Assembly (NCBI GenBank): GCA_944359365.1
Contig: CALVST010000016.1
Location: 1 to 42,733 of the forward strand
Source of the DNA: an uncultured Clostridia bacterium
GTDB lineage: Bacteria; Bacillota; Clostridia; Christensenellales; Borkfalkiaceae
Direction: 5' to 3'
DNA: 42,733 nucleotides
Below the pieces are notes generated by a model. That model had not been told where the DNA came from and searched no databases. It saw only the letters and a program-made list of their open reading frames with translations. Of this stretch, positions 36,840 to 42,733 are shown in pieces; the stretch's first letter is position 1, and every line of letters begins with the position of its first letter. A program made the translations under genes and the position numbers.

Positions 36840-37834
36840 TCAAATTAGCCATCGATCTCGGTTCATCCGTAACAAAAATATTCAGCATCGGCAGCGGCAT
36901 CGTGCTTGCCGAACCTTCCTGCGTGGCGGTCGCCTCGGGGACGAATACGGTCAAGGCGATCGGCGAAGAGGCAAAACAGCTCATCGGCAAAACGGCGGAA
37001 TATACGACCATCGTGTCCCCCGTGTTTGAGGCGGATATCGTCAACGAAGACATGGCGGCGGTCATGCTCTCTTATTTTTTGGGCAAAATAGAGATCGGGC
37101 CTTCCCGCGCACGGAAAGCGGAAGTCGTTTTTGCGGTGCCCTGCGGCGCGTCGGAAGAACTGCTCGACAAGTACTACCGCCTTGCGGACGCCTGCAAACT
37201 CGGCAGCATACGGTTTGCGGAAGTGCCGTTTTTGTCCGCGTTCGGGCAAAATTTGACGCTGAGCGAAACGAATCCCGTCTTTGTCATCGATATCGGCGGC
37301 GGATGCACGAACATTGCGGCCTTTTCGCTCGACGGCATCATCGCGGGCATTTCCCTCAACATCGGCGGGGGAAATATAGACAGTCACATCATCGACAAGA
37401 TCGCCGAATCCTTCAATTTAAAGATAGGGCTCCTTACGAGCGAAAAGATCAAGAATACCGTTGGCAGCTTATATAAGAACGACAACGACCGCATGGTCAT
37501 CAACGGGCGCGACATTTCGGGCGGCCGCCCGCGTTCGGTCGCCATCTCTTCGCCGGACGTATACGAATGTATGAAGGTGTTTGCGGATAAGATCGTCGAA
37601 TACACGGGCATGGTGCTTGCAAAACTTCCCGCGGAAGTTTCCGCGTCCGTATGGCATACGGGCATATATCTTTCGGGCGGGGTGGCAAAACTGATCGGGC
37701 TGGACGACTACCTTGCTTCTGCCTTGCAGATGGACGTGTACGTTGCCGACGAGCCGCAAATGGCGGTCATCCTCGGCGGCGGTTCCGCCGTCGGGAATGA
37801 GGATGTTTTGGAGACGATCCGCATAGATTACTGA
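36836..37834 (+). CDS. MreB/Mbl-like actin-fold protein
   Basis: This 332-residue protein has the actin/Hsp70 ATPase motifs. Phosphate 1 is AIDLGSSVTKIF (5-16), phosphate 2 is FVIDIGGGCTNIAAFSLDGI, and the adenosine motif is GIYLSGGVAKLIGLDDYLA. The IGGGNIDSHII segment is close to the MreB pattern, and the length fits MreB. Phosphate 1 departs from the usual IDLGTANT form, so it may be a divergent paralogue. Pairing with maf is common for MreB genes in Firmicutes, but mreC and mreD do not follow here. It probably polymerises on the membrane to guide wall synthesis; this is inference from the family. Confidence 0.82.
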   Translation: MIKLAIDLGSSVTKIFSIGSGIVLAEPSCVAVASGTNTVKAIGEEAKQLIGKTAEYTTIVSPVFEADIVNEDMAAVMLSYFLGKIEIGPSRARKAEVVFAVPCGASEELLDKYYRLADACKLGSIRFAEVPFLSAFGQNLTLSETNPVFVIDIGGGCTNIAAFSLDGIIAGISLNIGGGNIDSHIIDKIAESFNLKIGLLTSEKIKNTVGSLYKNDNDRMVINGRDISGGRPRSVAISSPDVYECMKVFADKIVEYTGMVLAKLPAEVSASVWHTGIYLSGGVAKLIGLDDYLASALQMDVYVADEPQMAVILGGGSAVGNEDVLETIRIDY

Positions 37835-37867
37835 TGTGGCGTTTATAATTCAAAAGGGAGGGAATGT

Positions 37868-39406
37868 ATGAAAAAGTGTTTGCAATGCGGGCACGAAGCG
37901 GAAGACTCTTTGAATTTCTGTGGCTATTGCGGTGCAAGTTTGGGAAAAGAGCCCGGGCAGCGGCCTGACGGCGGCAGAACGGCGGACGCCGAAGGGAAAA
38001 AGGAAAAAAGAGAGAACAGAATTGCGTCAGTCAGGCGCGTCTTTTCGGGTATAGTCATGCCGGCCCTTGCTGCGTTTGTCAGTCTCGTGCTTTTTGTGAG
38101 CGGTTTTTTTATCGGCATCGATTACCATCCCGCCGAACAGGTACAGGCACAGTTTAATGCGATTTCGGGCGATACGGATATTACGGCCGTTCTGGAACAG
38201 ACGCCCGTCGAACAAAACGTGTTCAATGTTTTTGGCGCGTTGTTTACGGGGAAAGATGTTGAAAAGATTACGGAGAAACAGCAGAAAATACAGCAAAAAC
38301 TTTCTGCGAAACTGCAAAACGTCATGCAGGAATACGGTATGCGCATTGCGGAACTTTCGTTGGCGGCCGAAGCCGGAGATCCCGGGGTAGTCGCGGAATT
38401 GTTTGCGCTTTACGAAGAAATAGCCGACGATTACGCATCGGAACTGACCGGCATAAATCTTATACAGAGCGACGTAATTGCAGCGGAACTTGCGCTGAGC
38501 CAGGCGGACGTCTCTGTGGACAGCGGAGATTCTTCTGTCCGGGTGGATAAATGGGTTGCGGATACATATTTCCGTACCGGCATTATGACCGTATACGTTT
38601 TCGGTTATATTTATTTACTGGCGGTTTCGCTGTTGTATTTGTATAGCGCTGTTATCGGATTTGTCAGGCGCAAGGAAAATACACGGGGCGGGAAATTCTT
38701 CCTGATGTACCTTTTGGGGTGTTTCGCGATGCTGGCGGCGGGGCAACTGACTGCAACCTCTTTGAACGCGGTCGGCATATTCTGCTTCGTTTTTGCCGCG
38801 GCGGCCGCGCTTGTTTATTACGCGATGCGTGTATTCTGTACATATAAGTTCGATGCGAAGAGCATTGTCGCGCTCTCGGTGAAAGGCGTTTCAGCAATTT
38901 TTTGTTTTGCCGTGCTTTGTGTTTTAATGGGAAATATATACGATTTCGGAGTGGCCGTCGATAAGATCGGCGCGGTTTTCGGAATGTATGTATTCGGTGA
39001 CGCGTACGGGTTTTCCGAAGGCGTGGCCATTACATTGAGAAATTTCTTTGCCGTGACGATCCCGTATCTTGCGGTCTGTGTGCTTACGGCGATATTGTTT
39101 TTCAGACAGATGTGGTCTGTTTGGGAGAACGGGGCGGATGAATCTTTGTTGTGGTTTGTCGCTCCCGCGGGCTTTGCTTTGGCACAAATGATCGTTTTGT
39201 TTGCTTGTACGGAAGCAGGCGCAGTCGCATTGGTGGAGACGCCGGGTGCGGCGTTTACCGTGTTTTTGCTTTTGGCGGCGGTTGCGGTTTGCTGTGTCGC
39301 GGGGGGTGCGTTAAGCAAGGAACTTTCGCAAAGGGTTGGCAGCGGCGGGAAAGCAGGCTCCGAGGACTGCGTTGCCGATGGAGACGTGCCGCCTGATCGG
39401 ATATAA
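37868..39406 (+). CDS. zinc-ribbon polytopic membrane protein of unknown function
   Basis: I do not recognise the family of this 512-residue protein. It begins with a zinc ribbon (CLQCGHEAEDSLNFCGYCG, two CxxC knuckles, residues 4-22). A charged linker leads to the first transmembrane helix (about 59-82). A roughly 145-residue, probably extracytoplasmic, helical domain follows, with a Gln/Lys-rich coiled-coil stretch. Seven further hydrophobic segments (about 238-505) complete an eight-helix topology. AAGGGAGGG precedes the ATG. It stands between the mreB-like gene and a strong bidirectional terminator. It may be a membrane sensor or envelope protein. Its sequence has less GC-biased wobble than the aro genes. 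Confidence 0.72.
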   Translation: MKKCLQCGHEAEDSLNFCGYCGASLGKEPGQRPDGGRTADAEGKKEKRENRIASVRRVFSGIVMPALAAFVSLVLFVSGFFIGIDYHPAEQVQAQFNAISGDTDITAVLEQTPVEQNVFNVFGALFTGKDVEKITEKQQKIQQKLSAKLQNVMQEYGMRIAELSLAAEAGDPGVVAELFALYEEIADDYASELTGINLIQSDVIAAELALSQADVSVDSGDSSVRVDKWVADTYFRTGIMTVYVFGYIYLLAVSLLYLYSAVIGFVRRKENTRGGKFFLMYLLGCFAMLAAGQLTATSLNAVGIFCFVFAAAAALVYYAMRVFCTYKFDAKSIVALSVKGVSAIFCFAVLCVLMGNIYDFGVAVDKIGAVFGMYVFGDAYGFSEGVAITLRNFFAVTIPYLAVCVLTAILFFRQMWSVWENGADESLLWFVAPAGFALAQMIVLFACTEAGAVALVETPGAAFTVFLLLAAVAVCCVAGGALSKELSQRVGSGGKAGSEDCVADGDVPPDRI

Positions 39407-39418
39407 ATTTACGGAAAT

Positions 39419-39461
39419 GAAAACGGGCGGCTTCTTTTTTAAAAAGGAGCCGCCCGTTTTC
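39419..39461. terminator. bidirectional terminator between convergent genes
   Basis: A perfect 14-bp outer stem (39419-39432 with 39448-39461) has an A/T-rich inner part. It serves the zinc-ribbon gene on the plus strand and the acyl-CoA synthetase on the minus strand. Confidence 0.92.
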
Positions 39462-39472
39462 ATATTTGCCGT

Positions 39473-41137
39473 TTATTCGTGGTGAAAGTCGTTCTCCCTG
39501 ATCTCCACGCGGCGGATCTTTCCGCTGATCGTTTTGGGGAGTTCCTCCACGAATTCGACGATGCGCGGGTATTTATAGGGCGCGGTCGTCTTTTTGACGT
39601 GGTTTTGCAGTTCTTTGACGAGTTCTTCGCTTGCTTCATAACCCTTTGCGAGCACGACGGTCGCCTTTACGATCTGCCCGCGCAACTCGTCCGGCACGGC
39701 GGTTATGGCGCACTCGAGCACGGCGGGGTGCTCCATGAGGGCGCTTTCCACTTCAAAGGGCCCGATGCGGTAGCCGGAGCTTTTGATGATGTCGTCCTTT
39801 CTGCCGACGAACCAATAGTAGCCGTCGCTGTCGCAGAAGGCGAGGTCGCCCATGTGGTAATAACCGTCGTATTTGACCGATTCGGTCAGCGCGTCGTCGA
39901 GGTAATACCCCGAAAACAGCCCTTCCTGCGGTTCGCGCAGGCGGATACAAATTTCACCCGTTTCGCCCTGCTCGACCGGTCTGTCTTCGTTGTTCAAAAG
40001 CTGTACATAATACAGGGGAGAGGGCCTGCCCATCGAGCCGGGGCGTATCTCCATGTATTGCGAAAAGGTGCCGCACACGACCGTCGTTTCCGTCTGTCCG
40101 AACCCTTCGTATATGGCGTGCCCCGTCTTCATCATGATCTGGCGGTAAATTTCGGGATTGAGCGCCTCGCCCGCCGTCATCATGAATTTGATGCTCGAAA
40201 GGTCGTATTTGGATAGGTCAGACTTCATCATAAAACGGTAAACGGTAGGGGGCGCGCAAAAAGTCGTGATGCCGTATTTGGAAACGTGATTGAGGAGCGC
40301 GTCGGGATCAAATTTTCCGTGGAAGTCGTAAACAAAAATAGCCGAACCGCAGAGCCATTGTCCGAACAGTTTGCCCCAGCTTGCCTTTGCCCATCCCGTT
40401 TCCGCGAGGGTAAAATGCAGCCCCTCGTCCATACAGTTGAGCCAATATTTTGCGGTCACGATGTGCCCGAGCGTGTAGCGTTGGGGCAGCGCGACCATCT
40501 TGGGCATACCCGTCGTACCGGAGGTGAAGTAAACCAAAACAATATCGTTTGCGGTCCTCTCCGTTTTGTATGGCGCGGCAAGCGTACTGCTCTGCTTTTC
40601 CGTTTCTTCCGTATAGTCGATAAATCCTTCGCGTTTTCCGACGCACACTGCCTGTACCGGAGAGGAAACCTTTTTTACGGCTTTCAGAATATTTTCGCAC
40701 AGTTCGTCTTCATTCACCGCAACGATCATTTTGATCTGCGCCTTTTCCATGCGGTATGCGATGTCTTTTTCCATCAGCATATGCGTAGCGGGAATGGCGA
40801 TCGCGCCGATTTTTGAAAGCGCCATCAGCGTCGTCCAATATTCCCAACGCCGCTGCAATATGACGAGTACGGTATCGCCTTTGCCGATGCCGCGGGAAAG
40901 GAAAAAGTTCGCGGCCTTGTCGGAAAGGCGTTTTATGTCGGCAAACGAAAAGATGCGTTCGTCCCCGAGATCGTCGCACCAAACGAGCGCGCGCTTTGTA
41001 GGTTCCAGCCTCGCGTATTCGTCTACTACGTCATAGGCATAATTGAAATTGTCGGGAACTTTCAGTTTGAAGTTGTTATAAAAATCGTTGTAATCTTTGA
41101 ACTGCGTTGAATTAGTAAACCGATTCAGAAGATTCAT
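39473..41137 (-). CDS. AMP-forming acyl-CoA synthetase (medium-chain/ACSM-like)
   Basis: This 554-residue enzyme activates a carboxylic acid with ATP to an acyl-adenylate and then to acyl-CoA. ANL-superfamily motifs are present in order. The P-loop is YFTSGTTGMPKM (about 207-218). The adenine-binding motif is GFGQTET and the hinge region is GDLAFCDSDGYYWFVGRKDD. The C-terminal catalytic Lys lies in LPKTISGKIRR. The sequence is closest to medium-chain fatty acid or benzoate-type ligases and not to acetyl-CoA synthetase, which has longer N-terminal sequence. GGAGG lies before ATG 41137. It is divergent from the winged-helix gene pair and shares a control region with three TTTGCAAA sites. Confidence 0.93.
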   Translation of the reverse strand: MNLLNRFTNSTQFKDYNDFYNNFKLKVPDNFNYAYDVVDEYARLEPTKRALVWCDDLGDERIFSFADIKRLSDKAANFFLSRGIGKGDTVLVILQRRWEYWTTLMALSKIGAIAIPATHMLMEKDIAYRMEKAQIKMIVAVNEDELCENILKAVKKVSSPVQAVCVGKREGFIDYTEETEKQSSTLAAPYKTERTANDIVLVYFTSGTTGMPKMVALPQRYTLGHIVTAKYWLNCMDEGLHFTLAETGWAKASWGKLFGQWLCGSAIFVYDFHGKFDPDALLNHVSKYGITTFCAPPTVYRFMMKSDLSKYDLSSIKFMMTAGEALNPEIYRQIMMKTGHAIYEGFGQTETTVVCGTFSQYMEIRPGSMGRPSPLYYVQLLNNEDRPVEQGETGEICIRLREPQEGLFSGYYLDDALTESVKYDGYYHMGDLAFCDSDGYYWFVGRKDDIIKSSGYRIGPFEVESALMEHPAVLECAITAVPDELRGQIVKATVVLAKGYEASEELVKELQNHVKKTTAPYKYPRIVEFVEELPKTISGKIRRVEIRENDFHHE

Positions 41138-41197
41138 AAGTGCGAGGCCTCCGTGTGCCTGTTTTCAATATGCTATCTTTTATATTCTATCATATTT

Positions 41198-41257
41198 TTT
41201 GCAAATAATAAAGTGCTTTTTGCAAATTCTTTTTAAATTTGTATGTTTATTTGCAAA
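41198..41257. promoter_or_regulatory. three helically phased TTTGCAAA palindromes
   Basis: Exact 8-bp palindromes TTTGCAAA begin at 41198, 41219 and 41250, 21 and 31 bases apart, that is about two and three helical turns. The third overlaps the -35 box of the plus-strand promoter. They look like binding sites for a dimeric regulator of the divergent genes. Confidence 0.55.
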
Positions 41258-41279
41258 ATCGGTAAGATAATGGTATAAT
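41251..41279 (+). promoter_or_regulatory. sigma-A promoter of the winged-helix gene pair
   Basis: TTGCAA (41251-41256), 17 bases, TATAAT (41274-41279). Confidence 0.82.
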
Positions 41280-41290
41280 AGCGGTGCGGG

Positions 41291-41306
41291 TGCCGCAAGG
41301 GCGGCA
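41291..41306 (+). promoter_or_regulatory. GC hairpin in the leader of the winged-helix gene
   Basis: TGCCGC-AAGG-GCGGCA, with 14 bases (41292-41305) identical to the rnf leader hairpin. It begins a few bases after the predicted start of transcription. Confidence 0.6.
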
Positions 41307-41330
41307 ATTTGCCCGTGCGGGGACTTTTTT

Positions 41331-41687
41331 ATGTTAGACAAGCTCACCGCCGCCGTGCTCGATGCGGTCAATGCGGGTACCGACGGTTCTTATAAAGTAA
41401 TGGATGCGGACGACTTTTCCGCCGCCCTGCAGGGGGCGGATGCGAACGCGCTCGACAGCGCTCTGAAATACCTTGCCGAGCGCGGTTATATCGATATACG
41501 GTATTCCGACAAGGGAACTTACTGCCTGTGTTCTCTTCCCAAGGGGAGAACATATTCGGAAACGGTCATGCAGGAGAGGACTGTAAAGAAGACGAGGGGC
41601 AGGTTTTGGGCGGTCTTTTTCGGCGCGTTCGCGGGCGGCTTTTTGGGCGCGCTTGCCGCGGGGCTTTTGGCAGCCTTCCTGCTGTGA
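41331..41687 (+). CDS. small winged-helix-like protein with C-terminal transmembrane helix
   Basis: This 118-residue protein has an N-terminal helical part that reads like a winged helix (about 1-68). Three helices include LDSALKYLAERGYIDI, followed by a beta hairpin, IRYSDKGTYCLCSL. A charged linker (KKTRGR) leads to one Gly/Ala-rich transmembrane helix (about 93-117). No DNA-binding role is shown, and tail anchoring would put the domain in the cytoplasm. No strong Shine-Dalgarno site is visible before ATG 41331; GGGGACTTTTTT lies there. It resembles the next protein in layout, so the two may be diverged paralogues acting together. Confidence 0.68.
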   Translation: MLDKLTAAVLDAVNAGTDGSYKVMDADDFSAALQGADANALDSALKYLAERGYIDIRYSDKGTYCLCSLPKGRTYSETVMQERTVKKTRGRFWAVFFGAFAGGFLGALAAGLLAAFLL

Positions 41688-41718
41688 TACGTTGCCGCTG
41701 TAATTCGGGAGATGCACT

Positions 41719-42078
41719 ATGCTGAACAATCAGGAAAACGAAGTGATGAAAGCCGTCTATGAAATGTGCGACGGCAAGGGGAGCTGCCTTGTGAGCCCTA
41801 TGGAGATCATGAGCATCCTTCCCGAAAAAAAGAAATATACGCCGGACAAGGTGGAAAGTATACTCCGTTCCTTGGAGTTGGACGATTATTTTGACCTGAT
41901 CGAGTCGGACAGGAAGGGCGAAAAGATGTACGTCATCACCCTGCACCCGAATGGAGAAGGATATGCGCGCGAACGGCAGCAGATGCGCCGGAGCGTCGCA
42001 TTCAAAATAGGGCTTTCGGTCGCGGGCGCGGTCGTAACATTTGTCGTCGGTCTTATATTAAGGAGCATATTTTCGTAA
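41719..42078 (+). CDS. second small winged-helix-like tail-anchored protein
   Basis: This 119-residue protein repeats the layout of its neighbour. It has an N-terminal helical domain with VMKAVYEMCDGKG and VESILRSLELDDYFDLI. A beta hairpin follows (DRKGEKMYVITLHPNG), then a basic linker (ERQQMRRS) and one C-terminal transmembrane helix (about 94-117). The hairpin and recognition-helix spacing fit a winged-helix fold, but this is only visible at the level of pattern. The genes are separated by 31 bases. The ribosome site CGGGAG lies before ATG 41719. A strong terminator follows directly. Confidence 0.7.
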   Translation: MLNNQENEVMKAVYEMCDGKGSCLVSPMEIMSILPEKKKYTPDKVESILRSLELDDYFDLIESDRKGEKMYVITLHPNGEGYARERQQMRRSVAFKIGLSVAGAVVTFVVGLILRSIFS

Positions 42079-42108
42079 AATGCAATGCTTGCGTTGCATT
42101 TTATTTTT
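42077..42108 (+). terminator. intrinsic terminator after the winged-helix pair
   Basis: AAAATGCAA (42077-42085) pairs with TTGCATTTT (42094-42102) and is followed by ATTTTTGC. The stem starts in the stop codon. Confidence 0.88.
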
Positions 42109-42122
42109 GCCCGCCGCTTTCG

Positions 42123-42151
42123 TTGACAACTCGCCCGATTTGCGATATAAT
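42123..42151 (+). promoter_or_regulatory. sigma-A promoter of uvrB
   Basis: TTGACA (42123-42128), 17 bases, TATAAT (42146-42151), a perfect consensus. No SOS operator (CGAACNNNNGTTYG type) is visible next to it. Confidence 0.92.
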
Positions 42152-42193
42152 ACAGTAAGCAGGAATATAAACATTTGTTTGTAATTTAAAAAG

Positions 42194-42208
42194 CCGCGCG
42201 GGGCGCGG
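42194..42208 (+). promoter_or_regulatory. GC hairpin in the uvrB leader
   Basis: CCGCGC (42194-42199) pairs with GCGCGG (42203-42208) around GGG, 13 bases before the uvrB start. Confidence 0.5.
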
Positions 42209-42221
42209 TATTTCGCGGAAT

Positions 42222-42733
42222 ATGGATAAATTTGAACTTGTATCACCGTATCAGCCGACGGGAGATCAGCCGCAGGCGATAGAAAAACTTACGGAAGGGG
42301 TGCTTGACGGCATCCGCACGCAGGTGCTCGTGGGCGTCACGGGCAGCGGCAAAACGTTTACGATGGCGAACATCATCAAAAACGTCAACCGTCCGACGCT
42401 CGTCATCGCGCACAACAAGACGCTCGCGGCGCAGCTTTGCAATGAGTTCCGCGAGTTTTTTCCGCACAACCGCGTGGAATATTTCGTGTCGTATTATGAC
42501 TATTATCAGCCGGAAAGCTATATCCCGAGCACGGATACTTATATCGAAAAGGATATGTCCGTAAACGACGAGATAGATAAGCTCCGCAACTCTGCCACGG
42601 CATCGCTCGGCGAACGGTCGGATACGCTTGTCGTGGCGAGCGTGTCGTGCATCTATGGCCTCGGTGCGCCCGAAGAGTATTTCAGGCTTTCCCTGTCTTT
42701 GCGCCCGGGCGATCAGATCTCCCGCGACGAGCT
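42222..42733 (+). CDS. uvrB: excinuclease ABC subunit B, 5' part only
   Basis: UvrB is the damage-verification helicase of nucleotide excision repair, acting with UvrA and UvrC. The first 170 residues are present and the window ends inside the gene. Visible hallmarks are the N-terminus [17 protein letters not shown], Walker [15 protein letters not shown] (about 38-51), [14 protein letters not shown], and the beta-hairpin that clamps [32 protein letters not shown] follows. The start ATG 42222 has only a weak ribosome site (GCGGAA). Confidence 0.97.
   Translation, partial: MDKFELVSPYQPTGDQPQAIEKLTEGVLDGIRTQVLVGVTGSGKTFTMANIIKNVNRPTLVIAHNKTLAAQLCNEFREFFPHNRVEYFVSYYDYYQPESYIPSTDTYIEKDMSVNDEIDKLRNSATASLGERSDTLVVASVSCIYGLGAPEEYFRLSLSLRPGDQISRDE

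Noticed and set aside
42152-42221. SOS (LexA) box before uvrB
   Set aside because: No CGAACNNNNGTTYG-type palindrome is present between the promoter and the start codon.

Overview
The window looks like a core chromosomal segment of a moderately GC-rich Clostridia-type Firmicute (Bacillota), probably an anaerobe. The evidence is the dgt-dnaG-rpoD-trmK-nif3 macrosynteny, a complete six-subunit Rnf complex in the order rnfC-D-G-E-A-B, strong Shine-Dalgarno sites, and repeated sigma-A promoters with a 17-bp spacer. A gut Christensenellales-like lineage is a guess from the style of the proteins only. No CRISPR array, transposase, integrase or rRNA operon is visible.

Layout. 1-540: a small Hsp20 chaperone with its terminator. 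576-2480: a compact four-gene operon (unknown protein, 53-residue zinc-ribbon protein, DUF1003 membrane protein, histidine phosphatase). 2519-3584: a gene-poor strip with the C-terminal half of a nucleotide kinase and tRNA-Ser(TGA), both on the minus strand. 3623-4551: tyrA. 4587-15972: a long operon that starts with a DUF1934 protein and a beta-lactamase-fold hydrolase. It continues with rho, a ROK sugar kinase, a patatin phospholipase, a ComEC-type hydrolase, the shikimate genes aroC-aroB-aroA-aroE-aroQ-aroK, and an SDR reductase. 16115-22230: dgt, dnaG, rpoD, trmK, a NIF3 protein and a coiled-coil zinc-ribbon protein. 22339-26151 (minus): a 1270-residue acidic lipoprotein. 26351-27134: a TauE/SafE exporter encoded as two half genes. 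27192-34401: the rnf operon, followed by a HAD phosphatase. 34597-37834: ppx, maf and an MreB-like actin. 37868-39406: a zinc-ribbon polytopic membrane protein. 39473-41137 (minus): an acyl-CoA synthetase. 41251-42078: two small winged-helix-like, tail-anchored proteins. 42123-end: the start of uvrB.

The most unusual element is rnfD. It is fused in frame to an extra membrane anchor and four tandem FMN_bind-like repeats, each ending in the flavinylation-like motif DTSAT or ETSAT. If modified, the complex could carry four extra covalent flavins outside the cell, beyond those of RnfG and the RnfD core. Second in interest are GC-rich hairpins with GCCGC arms that recur in the 5' leaders or start-proximal gaps of at least eight genes. 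Third are three palindromic TTTGCAAA sites, spaced two and three helical turns apart, between the acyl-CoA synthetase and the winged-helix pair.

How the parts work together: the aro genes make chorismate from dehydroquinate synthase onward, and tyrA diverts it to tyrosine. No DAHP synthase or chorismate mutase gene is present here. The Rnf complex couples reduced ferredoxin and NAD to an ion gradient. The dnaG-rpoD block is the classical macromolecular synthesis locus.
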